64,000 nt of DNA from Deltaproteobacteria bacterium (lineage in GTDB: Bacteria; Desulfobacterota; Desulfomonilia; UBA1062): the NCBI GenBank assembly GCA_017992605.1, contig JAGOOG010000010.1, forward strand, positions 1 through 64,000, written 5' to 3'. The first letter of the stretch is position 1. Each line of letters begins with the position of its first letter. A program made the position numbers and the translations under genes. Under the pieces are notes generated by a model that saw only the letters and a program-made list of their open reading frames with translations, did no database searches and was not told where the DNA came from. This document shows, one piece after another, positions 1-7,905 of the stretch.

Positions 1-68
1 TGTTCTTAAATCAAAAGTTAAGATAGGTGACGTTCACATTATGCCAGTAGAACGGAAATTCAGCTGCA

Positions 69-635
69 TCATCTTCCCATGACAGGGAACATGAGGACCT
101 GTCTGGGGATATCCTTCCACCTTCTCCGCCTGAACTGTCTTTTGGCTGCCCTGATGATATGCACCGCCTTCTGGTAGCCTATGCTTCCCAGTATCATGAG
201 CTCCTCCGCGAGGGTCTCCACCGCATGCCAGTTTGCCTGGGATCTCAGTATGCCTTCAATGCGGACATATAACCAGTTTACGAATGCTTCACATTCACGC
301 CGGGAATCGCATATGTTTTCCGCAAGGTCCATGGCCCTGCGGCGGTCTGCCCAGGCCCCGATGCGTTCACGGTGGCCTGTCAGGAGGAATATGGCGGCAC
401 TGCCGGCAAGGGAGACCATGATGTCCTTCTCTATGGAAGATCTGGTCTTTCTCCGCTCATCCCATTCAGGCCGGCTTGTAGCTCTCTGTTCTTCATGCCG
501 CATGTAGCCTTCGTAATCCTTGTTGGATTTAATGGTGACATATTTGAACTTTTTTCTGGTAAGATAGGCTGCAACGGCGTGCCCGGCTTCATGGTATGCT
601 ATGAGATTCTTCTTAGTCGCCCTTTTCCGATTCAT
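69..635 (-). CDS. Stand-alone peptidase M41-like zinc metalloprotease
   Basis: The 188-residue protein carries a zincin motif, HEAGH, at residues 15-19, inside a stretch like the FtsH protease core. A segment near residues 71-86 resembles the FtsH helix that follows the zinc motif. Asp97, in the context GAWADRRRAMDLA, lines up with the third zinc ligand of FtsH (GASNDLERAT). There is no AAA+ ATPase domain and no transmembrane segment, so it is not FtsH itself. The C-terminus is very basic (KRQFRRRR near residue 165). It stands alone on the minus strand with no operon partner in view. The zinc site is seen directly; protease activity and substrate are inferred. Confidence 0.75.
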   Translation of the reverse strand: MNRKRATKKNLIAYHEAGHAVAAYLTRKKFKYVTIKSNKDYEGYMRHEEQRATSRPEWDERRKTRSSIEKDIMVSLAGSAAIFLLTGHRERIGAWADRRRAMDLAENICDSRRECEAFVNWLYVRIEGILRSQANWHAVETLAEELMILGSIGYQKAVHIIRAAKRQFRRRRWKDIPRQVLMFPVMGR

Positions 636-830
636 GTCCGCATCTCTTTATCAAGACGAAACTTTTACTTGTCTTTTTTCTTATTCCCAACATTCAGATT
701 ATCTACCCTGTAATGTTCATATCATTCTAATAGGTATCAAACAGGCAGGCATCAATAGCTCAAGGTGCCCTAGGGTGAAAATGGTTCAAGGCAAAAATAT
801 CTTGTAATAAAACAACATGTTCTCTATCCC

Positions 831-846
831 TTGATGCAGACATCAA
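831..846. promoter_or_regulatory. Perfect palindrome upstream of the lyase/hydratase cluster
   Basis: TTGATG-CAGA-CATCAA is a perfect inverted repeat (6-bp arms, 4-nt spacer) 87 bp before the lyase ATG at 934, in the 298-bp divergent gap between the M41-like gene and the cluster. Its size and place fit a dimeric repressor operator. No regulator gene is adjacent, so the binding protein is unknown. Nothing else clear was seen in this gap apart from the strong SD (GGAGGAG) before 934. Confidence 0.4.
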
Positions 847-933
847 GTACTCCCGGTACTGGCGCTCAATGGCGAATCGATGTATTATTCCTCCATATGC
901 ATGCAATTGTCGGTTCTTTGAAGGAGGAGTCTC

Positions 934-1806
934 ATGTCCGGAAAGAAGAGCTACAGGGAGCTGTCCCTGTCAACCAGGCCCATCCTCGTCCCCGGCGCCT
1001 ATGATGCCCTGAGCGCCCGGATCGCCGAGCTGGTCGGTTTCGAGGTGGTGATTGTCTCGGGCTACGCCACCACGGCATCGCTCATGGCCAAGCCCGACTT
1101 CGGCCTGCTCACACAGACCGAGGTGATCACCACGGCCCGATACATCGCCCAGTCGGTCGGCATCCCGGTCATCGCCGATGCAGACACCGGCTATGGCGGT
1201 CCCATCAACGTGATCCGCACCGTCAGGGAGCTCGAGGCCGCCGGGGTCCAGGGTATGATCATCGAGGATCAGCTCTGGCCCAAGCGCTGCGGCCATATGA
1301 CAGGCAAGAAGGTCATCCCCATGGAAGAGTACGGGCAGAAGCTGCTCGCCGCTCTGGAGACGAGGAGCGACCCGAACAGGTTCCTTGTAACGGCCCGCAC
1401 CGACGCTTTGGGACCCCTGGGGATCGACGAGGCCATCAGGCGCGCGAACCGTTACCACGAGCTCGGGGCCGATGTGATCTTTGTGGAGGCTCCAAGGGAC
1501 AGGGAACAGCTCAGGGTCATACGCGAAAACGTGCCGGGCCCGCTGGTGGCGAACATGATCGAGGGCGGGCTGAGCCCCATCCTCACTTTGGAGGAATTCG
1601 AGGAACTGGGATACCAGTTCGTGGGATTCGTGCTGTCGAGCATCTTCGCCGCGGCAAAGGCCATCATGAAGGTACTCACCGAGCTCAGGGAAAAAGGCAC
1701 CACCAGGGATTTCGAGCCCGACATGGCCACCTTCGACGAGTTCACGAAGATCGTCCGGCTTCCTGAGACCTTTGCCCTGGAACAGAAGTATTCCATCAAG
1801 GAGTGA
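934..1806 (+). CDS. Isocitrate lyase/PEP mutase-family C-C lyase (2,3-dimethylmalate or methylisocitrate lyase-like)
   Basis: This 290-residue TIM-barrel protein belongs to the isocitrate lyase/PEP mutase superfamily. It has the Mg-binding ADADTGYG segment (residues 81-88), Glu111, and the flexible-loop signature KRCGH (117-121) with catalytic Cys119. That cysteine separates C-C lyases (isocitrate, methylisocitrate and dimethylmalate lyases) from phosphonate mutases. The start is set by GGAGGAG just before ATG 934. The next gene begins at the stop codon and encodes an aconitase-family large subunit, so this lyase probably cleaves a hydroxy-di- or tricarboxylate made by that hydratase. Dimethylmalate lyase (propionate plus pyruvate) is the best contextual match. 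Methylisocitrate lyase is the main alternative, but no methylcitrate synthase is present here. Confidence 0.8.
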   Translation: MSGKKSYRELSLSTRPILVPGAYDALSARIAELVGFEVVIVSGYATTASLMAKPDFGLLTQTEVITTARYIAQSVGIPVIADADTGYGGPINVIRTVRELEAAGVQGMIIEDQLWPKRCGHMTGKKVIPMEEYGQKLLAALETRSDPNRFLVTARTDALGPLGIDEAIRRANRYHELGADVIFVEAPRDREQLRVIRENVPGPLVANMIEGGLSPILTLEEFEELGYQFVGFVLSSIFAAAKAIMKVLTELREKGTTRDFEPDMATFDEFTKIVRLPETFALEQKYSIKE

Positions 1807-1814
1807 AACGAACG

Positions 1815-3071
1815 ATGTGCGCCACCATGGCGGAAAAGATCCTGGCCAGGGCATCGGGTCTTCCTGAAGTACATCCGGGTGATCACGTGACTGCCAGGCC
1901 TGATTTCGTCATGTCAGGGGAATCTCTTGCAGGCGTCTGGCTGCGCATGATGCAGGCAGGGGTGGAGAGCGTGTGGGACCCGGACAGGATCATCGTGTTT
2001 CTTGACCATTACTCCCCTGCCCCGAGCATACGGTCCGCCGGCATCCAGAAGATGGTCCGCGACTTCGTGCAGCACTTCGGCATCGGGCACTTCTACGGCG
2101 AGCATGTGGGTATCTGCCACCAGGCGCTGCCCGAGCTCGGGTTCGCCGCTCCGGGTCGGCTCATCCTCGGGACCGACTCGCACACCACTACCTATGGAGC
2201 ATTCGGTTGTGCGGGCACCGGCATCGGCTATGCCGAGATGGCTTATGTCTTCCTAACCGGAGAGCTCTGGTTCAGGGTGCCGGGGACCATCAAGTTCGTC
2301 GTCACCGGCAGGCCCGGACCTCATGTCTTGGGCAAGGACATCATCCTGCACATCGCAGGACTCTTTTCCTCCGAGGCAGCCCAGTACCGGTCAGTGGAGT
2401 TCCACGGCCCGGCCATGGATGCATTGCCGTTGTCCTCACGGATGACCATGGCCAACATGTCCGTGGAAATAGGCGCCAAGTTCGGCCTCTTCGTTCCGGA
2501 CGAGGCAGTCTTCACATACCTCAAGGGCCGGGTGAGGGGGGGCTTTGAGCCGGTGTATCCTGACCCGGATGCGGACTATGAAAAAGTTCTTGAGGTGGAT
2601 ATAAACGGCCTCCTGCCACAGGTAGCCCGCCCTCCCCGTGTGGATGACGTGGTGCCTGTGGATAACCTGGATGAGATTTCCATCGACCAGGCCTATATCG
2701 GGTCGTGTACCAACGGAAGGTTGGATGACCTGGCCGCTGCAGCCTCGATCCTTAAGGGGAGGAAGGTGCACGAACGGGTGAGGCTCCTCGTGACGCCGGC
2801 GTCCTATGAGGTCTACAAACAGGCCATGGCCCGGGGCATCCTCGAGACCATCATCGATGCCGGCGGGTGTATTTGCCACCCTGGCTGCGGGGCCTGCTTC
2901 GGAGGTCACATGGGAATCCTGGCGCCCGGCGAGACGTGCATCTCAACCACCAACCGCAACTTCATCGGCCGTATGGGAAGTCCCGATGCAAGGATCTATC
3001 TTGCTAACCCGTACGTGGTGGCGGCCTCGGCAGTGGCGGGCAGGATCGTTCCTCCTGAAACATGGGCCTGA
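1815..3071 (+). CDS. Aconitase-superfamily hydratase, large subunit (LeuC/HacA/DmdA-like)
   Basis: This is the large subunit of a two-part [4Fe-4S] hydro-lyase, about 418 residues. Cluster cysteines are visible in GSCTNGR and in CHPGCGACFGGH near the C-terminus. DSHTTTYGAFG is the aconitase substrate-binding motif. The length and the PGCGACFGG form match the two-subunit isopropylmalate/homoaconitate type, not full-length aconitase. ATG 1815 is preferred because AAGGAG lies 11 nt upstream; a GTG at 1803 overlaps that SD, and ATG 1827 is also possible. The gene touches the lyase stop codon and runs into the small subunit, so all three are probably cotranscribed. Leucine synthesis is possible, but pairing with a C-C lyase favours catabolism, for example dimethylmaleate hydratase. 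Confidence 0.85.
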   Translation: MCATMAEKILARASGLPEVHPGDHVTARPDFVMSGESLAGVWLRMMQAGVESVWDPDRIIVFLDHYSPAPSIRSAGIQKMVRDFVQHFGIGHFYGEHVGICHQALPELGFAAPGRLILGTDSHTTTYGAFGCAGTGIGYAEMAYVFLTGELWFRVPGTIKFVVTGRPGPHVLGKDIILHIAGLFSSEAAQYRSVEFHGPAMDALPLSSRMTMANMSVEIGAKFGLFVPDEAVFTYLKGRVRGGFEPVYPDPDADYEKVLEVDINGLLPQVARPPRVDDVVPVDNLDEISIDQAYIGSCTNGRLDDLAAAASILKGRKVHERVRLLVTPASYEVYKQAMARGILETIIDAGGCICHPGCGACFGGHMGILAPGETCISTTNRNFIGRMGSPDARIYLANPYVVAASAVAGRIVPPETWA

Positions 3072-3082
3072 AAGGAGCTGCA

Positions 3083-3589
3083 GTGCAGGAAATCACCGGC
3101 CGCATCTGGGTCTTCGGCGACAACATTGATACCGACGTGATCACACCCGGGGCCTACGTGGACGCTCCTCTGGAAGAGATGACCATGCACGTACTGGAAT
3201 CTGTCTGCCCGGATTTCCCATCCAGGTTCGAGAAGGGCGACATCATCGTTGCCGGAACCAATTTCGGCTGCGGGTCTTCACGGGAGACCGCCCCCGAGGC
3301 ATTGAAGGCCCTGGGGGTGGGCGTCATCATCGCCGGATCTTTTGCCCGCATCTTCTTCCGGAACGCCGTGGCTCTGGGTATCCCGGTACTGCAGGTGGAG
3401 CGCTCTCCTCTGGGCTTCACCCAGGGCGATGTCATCCGGGTGAACATTGAAGAAGCCCTCGTAATGAACCTGACCACCGGAGAAACCATCGACGGAACAC
3501 CTCTGTATGGGGATATCCTGGATATCCTCCGGGCCGGAGGCATCATTCCTTTGATGAAGGACATTGTCGAGAAAAGGAAAAGACCATAA
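3083..3589 (+). CDS. Aconitase-superfamily hydratase, small (swivel) subunit (LeuD/DmdB-like)
   Basis: The 168-residue swivel-domain subunit has the hallmark FGDNIDTDVITPG near its N-terminus and the FGCGSSRE active-site serine loop. GTG 3083 is chosen because AAAGGAG ends 5 nt before it; an upstream ATG at 3062 would lie inside the large-subunit gene with no SD. The substrate-specifying loop reads AYVDAPLEEM, which does not look like the YLRT/YLVM-type loops I recall from homoaconitase and isopropylmalate isomerase. A different substrate is therefore plausible. It forms the hydratase with the preceding gene and is followed by a structured leader and a transporter. Confidence 0.85.
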   Translation: MQEITGRIWVFGDNIDTDVITPGAYVDAPLEEMTMHVLESVCPDFPSRFEKGDIIVAGTNFGCGSSRETAPEALKALGVGVIIAGSFARIFFRNAVALGIPVLQVERSPLGFTQGDVIRVNIEEALVMNLTTGETIDGTPLYGDILDILRAGGIIPLMKDIVEKRKRP

Positions 3590-3650
3590 TAACCCGGTCG
3601 ATTCAAGGTTTCATGCCTATCACCTCGTTTCTTCCATGAGCACCTTCCTT

Positions 3651-3719
3651 GCAATCCTTCTCCCCGGGATTATTCTTTGCAGAAGGAAATACTTGCATTT
3701 TTTATCCGGGGAGGATTGC
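3651..3719 (+). promoter_or_regulatory. Leader with two mutually exclusive hairpins, one masking the Shine-Dalgarno of the MFS gene
   Basis: GCAATCCT (3651-3658) plus CCCCGG (3662-3667) can pair with CCGGGG plus AGGATTGC (3706-3719). This makes a 14-bp stem with one 3-nt bulge that buries the GGGGAGG SD of ATG 3721. An alternative stem pairs TCCTTCT (3655-3661) with AGAAGGA (3681-3687) and is followed by a T6 run. The two stems share bases and exclude each other, so the leader could switch between SD-closed and SD-open or terminated states. The pairing is read directly from the sequence; a regulatory role is inferred. Confidence 0.45.
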
Positions 3720-3720
3720 C

Positions 3721-4974
3721 ATGAAGGAAAGAGGGGGCATGTTCTACGGGTGGTGGATCGTCGGCGCCACCTTCACGGTGTTGTTTATCGGCCTGTGTTC
3801 TGGTTTCTACACGGTCTCGGTCTTTCTCGAGCCTATCGAGCAGACCTTCGGCTGGAACAGAACGCGGATATCGCTCGGCTTCACCATTGCCGCCCTCCTG
3901 GTGGGACTGCTGAGTCCCGTGGTGGGTATAGCGGTGGCCAGGCTCGGGGCCAGGGCCGTGCAGCTCTTCGGCGCCCTGGTGACAGGATTCGGACTGATCC
4001 TGGCAAGCTTCATCCAGACGCTCTGGCAGTACTACATCATCTACATCGTCGTGGCCGTCGGCCTGGCCAGCGTGAGCCTGGTGCCGAGCCAGACCGTGAT
4101 CTCACACTGGTTCGAGAAGCGCAGGGGCACAGCGATGGGCATCATCATGACAGGCATCGGGCTGGGGGGCATGGCCATGGTGTTCATCGCCAGCATGATG
4201 AACGAGGCCTACGGCTGGCGATGGGCCTACCGTTTCCTGGGAATCCTCGTGCTGGCCGTCGTGGTGCCGGTCATCCTCCTTGTGATCAGGAACAGGCCTG
4301 AGGACATGGGGCTCGTTCCGGACGGGGTATCCGCCACCGACACGGAGAGCTCTGGCGCCACCGTGACGGCAAGCTTCACGGTCAAGGAGGCATTCAGGAC
4401 CCTGCCGTTTCACCTGACATGCCTCGTCATGGTGCTCTTCAGCATCATTCTCGGGGGCCTGACCATGCACGCCATCGCACTTTTCAGGAGCTACGGCGTC
4501 GCAGAGGCCAACACCCTCTGGAGCATCACCCTGGGGGTGAGCGTGGCCGGCAGGATCATCTTCGGCTCGCTGGCGGACAAGCTCTCCAAGAAGCTCCTCC
4601 TCGGGGCATGCTGGCTGCTGCACATCCTGGGTTTCTGGTCGATCATCATGGCATCGGGGAACAGCTCCCTGGTCTGGGGCTTCGTGGTCTGCTACGGCCT
4701 TGCCCTGGGGTCCTTCGTCACCCTGCTGCCGCTGTTCGTGGCAGAGCGGTTCGGGGTCGAGCACTTCAGCAAGCTCATCGGCATGGTGGGCCTGTTCCAG
4801 GTCATCGGCCTGGCCGTCGGCTCGGTCCTCCTGGGCAGGATCTACGACGCGACCGCATCCTACGCGCAGGGGGTGTCGATCCTGCTCGGCATCTCCGTGA
4901 TATCTTTCCTGATCACGGTGATCATTGCCAGACCCAAGCAGCATCGCGCCGTCTACCCGACGGCCGGGTCCTGA
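3721..4974 (+). CDS. Major facilitator superfamily transporter (oxalate/formate antiporter-like)
   Basis: A 417-residue, roughly 12-span MFS protein. It opens with FYGWWIVGATFTVLFIGL and continues with FGWNRTRISLGF, a layout common in monocarboxylate and oxalate/formate antiporter-type carriers. A cytoplasmic loop between spans 6 and 7 is seen near residues 200-220. ATG 3721 is chosen because GGGGAGG lies 6 nt upstream; the open frame extends back to 3649 with no SD. Position directly after the lyase and hydratase genes suggests uptake of their carboxylate substrate or export of a product. Translation may be controlled by the hairpins immediately upstream. Substrate is unknown. Confidence 0.85.
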   Translation: MKERGGMFYGWWIVGATFTVLFIGLCSGFYTVSVFLEPIEQTFGWNRTRISLGFTIAALLVGLLSPVVGIAVARLGARAVQLFGALVTGFGLILASFIQTLWQYYIIYIVVAVGLASVSLVPSQTVISHWFEKRRGTAMGIIMTGIGLGGMAMVFIASMMNEAYGWRWAYRFLGILVLAVVVPVILLVIRNRPEDMGLVPDGVSATDTESSGATVTASFTVKEAFRTLPFHLTCLVMVLFSIILGGLTMHAIALFRSYGVAEANTLWSITLGVSVAGRIIFGSLADKLSKKLLLGACWLLHILGFWSIIMASGNSSLVWGFVVCYGLALGSFVTLLPLFVAERFGVEHFSKLIGMVGLFQVIGLAVGSVLLGRIYDATASYAQGVSILLGISVISFLITVIIARPKQHRAVYPTAGS

Positions 4975-5017
4975 CATAGCCTGCGCAGCGAAAGCCAGCC
5001 CCCTTACCGTCTCCCTG

Positions 5018-5641
5018 TCATGCCCCGGGCGTCATCTCCCGGTACGGCTGCGGAAAAGAATGCCCCGATCCCTTGAGCTCGTCATAGAATTTCGCCACGC
5101 TCACCATGAGATATGGCCCAACCCACAGGAAGCCTATCCCGAAGGTGACCAGGCCGAGCAGTATCCACCCGGTGAATCTCCCCACCAGGCAGCAGAGCCG
5201 CCACCTGTGCCCGTACATCATGGCCTTGCTCCTGCGTATCGCCTCCAGGCCGTCGACTGTGCGGTCGTCCGCCAGGATGAAGAAGGTCATGGCATAGGAG
5301 AAGGCGGCCATGATGCCCGGCACGATAAGCAGCAATGACCACAGGAAGATGAAGATCGTGGTCAGGATGTAGGCCACCAGCCCGTTGGCAAAGGTCGTGA
5401 ATCCCTCGAAGAGCTGTCCCGCCGCATGGTACCTCTGCCTAGCTATGGCAAGACAGAAGATGTGGAGCCCAACCAGCAGGGGGCCTGCGACGAGAAAGCT
5501 GCATACCCAGCCGACCTTCGGTATGGCATTGAGCAGGAATGACAGCACCAGGTAGAGGAGAAACGTCGCGGCAGCGACGCCCCATCTCCCCCGGAGCCTG
5601 TCCCGCGCAAAGGTCATGAGCTCACGACTGTCCATGGACAT
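5018..5641 (-). CDS. DUF975-like integral membrane protein
   Basis: The 207-residue protein starts MSMDSRELMTFARDRLRG and then has about five to six hydrophobic segments. A repeated Gly/Pro-rich pattern (LLIVPGIMAAFSYAMTFFILADD, split over two spans) and the motif AIRRSKAMMYGHRW are typical of the DUF975 family. The start at 5641 is set by AGGAGG 5 nt upstream; the longer open frame to 5752 has no SD. It converges with the MFS gene and diverges from the TetR gene. The function of DUF975 proteins is not known. Confidence 0.65.
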   Translation of the reverse strand: MSMDSRELMTFARDRLRGRWGVAAATFLLYLVLSFLLNAIPKVGWVCSFLVAGPLLVGLHIFCLAIARQRYHAAGQLFEGFTTFANGLVAYILTTIFIFLWSLLLIVPGIMAAFSYAMTFFILADDRTVDGLEAIRRSKAMMYGHRWRLCCLVGRFTGWILLGLVTFGIGFLWVGPYLMVSVAKFYDELKGSGHSFPQPYREMTPGA

Positions 5642-5783
5642 CCGTACCTCCTCGCACACGAGGCCTATGCAGGGCTCTCGTAGGCGGTTGCCTGCAGGGG
5701 CACCTGCCCCCGCCTTCATGCTAACAGATATTGCAGGCCCATCAAACACCATTCCATGATTCCCTCCATCGCGTGAATCTGGA

Positions 5784-5836
5784 TTGACACCGGGTGATTT
5801 TTCAACTAACTGACTACATGAATCAATTATTCAGTT
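5784..5836 (+). promoter_or_regulatory. Possible promoter and dyad operator of the TetR gene
   Basis: TTGACA (5784-5789) lies 17 bp from TAACTG (5807-5812), a weak -10 match. The dyad AACTGA (5808-5813) / TCAGTT (5831-5836), spaced 17 nt, overlaps it. TetR-family regulators usually bind a dyad over their own promoter. The dyad spans the in-frame ATG at 5818, which argues for a translation start further down at 5851. Two 6-bp arms are short, so this is tentative. Confidence 0.3.
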
Positions 5837-5850
5837 CTTCATCGCTGCCC

Positions 5851-6450
5851 ATGGACAGGAACCAGAGACGAGACGAGATCTTCCATGCCGCCCTGGTGGC
5901 GTTCGCGCGCTTCGGGTACCAGAAGACCACCATGGAGGATGTTGCTGGGGCGCTCGGCATGACCAAGGGGAACCTCTACTTCTATGTGTCCGGAAAGCGC
6001 GACCTCTACGAGAAGACCGTGAGCAGTGCGCTGCAGCAGTGGAGGGAAGCCGTGGCCATCGCCGTCGCACGGGTGGACGACGTGGTGGAGAAGTTCTCGG
6101 TCATGGCAAGGCTGTCCTTCGACTACCTCGTTGACCACGAGGACCTGCGGGCCATTCTCATCAGGGACCCGGGCATCTTTTCACTGACCCCCCGGGAAGA
6201 CCGCTTCTACGAGATCAACGCCGGGGCCATGCAGCTCATCAGGAACATCCTCGGCCAGGGCATCGCAGAAGGCCGCTTCCACCCCATGGACGTGGATCAC
6301 GCTGCCGAACTCTTCTTCTCCATCTACATCATGTTCCTCATCAAGCGGTACGTGAAGTCCGAGGGGGTATCGGCGGCACGCATGTACGGCGAGGCCATGA
6401 AGATAGTGCTGCGGGGGATCTGCACGACGCAGCCGCAGTTCACGACGTGA
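5851..6450 (+). CDS. TetR-family transcriptional regulator
   Basis: A roughly 199-residue repressor with the TetR N-terminal helix-turn-helix: RRDEIFHAALVAFARFGYQ, then TTMEDVAGALGMTKGNLYFYV, and KRDLYEKTV. The C-terminal ligand-binding half is helical and unassigned. The open frame begins at GTG 5794, with ATGs at 5818 and 5851. None has a good SD; 5851 is preferred because the candidate promoter and dyad cover the earlier codons. The multi-span membrane protein gene follows 47 bp downstream in the same direction, so it is the likely regulated partner. Its inducer is unknown, possibly a hydrophobic compound. Confidence 0.85.
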   Translation: MDRNQRRDEIFHAALVAFARFGYQKTTMEDVAGALGMTKGNLYFYVSGKRDLYEKTVSSALQQWREAVAIAVARVDDVVEKFSVMARLSFDYLVDHEDLRAILIRDPGIFSLTPREDRFYEINAGAMQLIRNILGQGIAEGRFHPMDVDHAAELFFSIYIMFLIKRYVKSEGVSAARMYGEAMKIVLRGICTTQPQFTT

Positions 6451-6497
6451 TTGCCCTCAGGGGCATGGAATAAAGACCATACAAGGGGAGGTTTTCC

Positions 6498-7148
6498 ATG
6501 ACTGAAGCCACACTGCAGGCACTTGACGGACTCAGGGACCTGACCATGGTCAAATGGTACATCATCCCGCTGCTGGCCATCGTGATCTACATCTACGTCA
6601 AGGAGATCAAGGCCGCCAAGGAGACGGGGAACTGGAACGCGGTCTTCGCGGGCGCCACCATCTTCGGGGTGGATTTCTTCAACGAGACCTGGAACGGCTG
6701 GGTGCTCCACTTCACCCAGCGCAGCGCGTTCTGGACCACGCCGGGGGACACGGCCCTGCGCACCATGGTGGGATGGAACATCGAGATCATGTTCATGTTC
6801 ACGCTGGTGGGCATCATCTTCTACCACACGCTGACCGAGGACAGGAAAGTGAAGATCCTGGGCCTGCCGGAGATGTGGTTCTGGGCGATCGGCTACTCGG
6901 TCTTCTGCGTCTTCGTGGAGTGCCTGCTCAACATCGGCGGCCACCTGGTCTGGGAGTATCCCTTCTGGTTCCTTTCGCTCAAGGGCGTCCCCCTGATCTT
7001 CCTCATCGGGTACTTCCACTTCTTCTGTGCAGCCATCTGGGTGATCACGCGCAAGACCATGAAGGCGAAGATCAGCATCCTCCTCTTCATTTATGCGGTG
7101 CCCGTCGTCATGAACATTATCGCCTATGCCTCGGGGTGGAGATACTGA
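6498..7148 (+). CDS. Unrecognised six-span integral membrane protein next to TetR regulator
   Basis: This 216-residue protein has about six transmembrane segments (around residues 17-34, 45-60, 90-110, 125-148, 158-178 and 188-208). It has a strong SD (GGGGAGG) before ATG 6498. Conserved-looking polar residues lie near or in membrane segments: DFFNETWNGWVLHFT (around 54-68), WNIEIMFMF (around 94-102) and ECLLNIGGHLVWEYP (around 141-155). A His/Glu/Trp-rich membrane protein of this kind could be an enzyme or a carrier. I do not recognise the family. The gene follows a TetR regulator and converges with nikO, so it is probably expressed in response to the TetR ligand. Confidence 0.7.
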   Translation: MTEATLQALDGLRDLTMVKWYIIPLLAIVIYIYVKEIKAAKETGNWNAVFAGATIFGVDFFNETWNGWVLHFTQRSAFWTTPGDTALRTMVGWNIEIMFMFTLVGIIFYHTLTEDRKVKILGLPEMWFWAIGYSVFCVFVECLLNIGGHLVWEYPFWFLSLKGVPLIFLIGYFHFFCAAIWVITRKTMKAKISILLFIYAVPVVMNIIAYASGWRY

Positions 7149-7164
7149 GAAGAACCCGGAGTAC

Positions 7165-7905
7165 TCAGGGATACTCGTCTTCGTGCCGGTGCGCGTACTC
7201 CCCGCCCACATGGACGTGGGCGTGGGTGTGGGGTGTGATGCCCCGGGCTGGCCTGATGCGGCCGTCGGAAAGCGTGTAGAAGACACCGGCCATCCTCGAC
7301 AGGAAGTCCATCTCGTGGGACGTGATGATCAGTGTCAGACCGAGGCTGTCGAGTGTCTCCACGAGCCGGCCTCTCGTGTCCTGGTCGAGGCCTGCCGTGG
7401 GCTCGTCGAGGATGAGAACCTCCGGGCCCATGGCCAGAACGCTCGCCAGGGCCACCAGCTTCTTCTCCCCGTGCGAGAGCTTGTGACTGACCCGATGCAC
7501 GAAATCGGCGATACCCAGCGTTGCCAGGGTTTCCTGCGCGATCGCCCTGGCCTGTGACGGGGGCCTGCCCAGATTGAGGGGCCCGAAGGCCACGTCCTCC
7601 AGGACCGTGGGACAGAAGAGCTGGTCGTCCGGATTCTGGAACAGGAACCCGATCCTCCTGCGCGCCTCAAAGAAGTCCTTCTCGCTGTCCATCTCCCGGC
7701 CGAAAATACTTATGGCCCCCGATGCCGGTCTCAGGAGGCCCATGACGAGATGGAAGAGCGTGGTCTTGCCTGAGCCGTTGGGCCCGATGATGCCGACGCG
7801 TTCATCCCTGCTCACCGCCAGGCTTGCCCGGTCGATCACGGTTGATCCCCCGGGGTACGCATAGGTGATATCGTTCAGCTCGATGACCCTCTCAACTTCC
7901 CGCAT
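7165..7905 (-). CDS. nikO: ECF-type nickel/cobalt transporter ATPase NikO (CbiO) with His-rich tail
   Basis: This ABC ATPase powers the NikMLQO importer from the cytoplasmic face. It has Walker A GPNGSGKT (41-48), a Q-loop around FLFQN (87-91), signature LSHGE (143-147), Walker B VLILDE (163-168) and switch His197. The last 21 residues carry six histidines (226, 228, 230, 232, 239, 241), a plausible metal-binding tail. The start at 7905 overlaps the end of nikQ by 14 bp; the frame is open to 7941. It is the last gene of the nikKMLQO operon. Nickel is favoured over cobalt by the NikR-type operator and by NikK/NikL. Confidence 0.88.
   Translation of the reverse strand: MREVERVIELNDITYAYPGGSTVIDRASLAVSRDERVGIIGPNGSGKTTLFHLVMGLLRPASGAISIFGREMDSEKDFFEARRRIGFLFQNPDDQLFCPTVLEDVAFGPLNLGRPPSQARAIAQETLATLGIADFVHRVSHKLSHGEKKLVALASVLAMGPEVLILDEPTAGLDQDTRGRLVETLDSLGLTLIITSHEMDFLSRMAGVFYTLSDGRIRPARGITPHTHAHVHVGGEYAHRHEDEYP

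Noticed and set aside
970-1854. Long minus-strand open frame antisense to the lyase
   Set aside because: It is a GC-rich shadow with His/Gly/Asp-biased composition and no SD or motif; the plus-strand lyase is clear.
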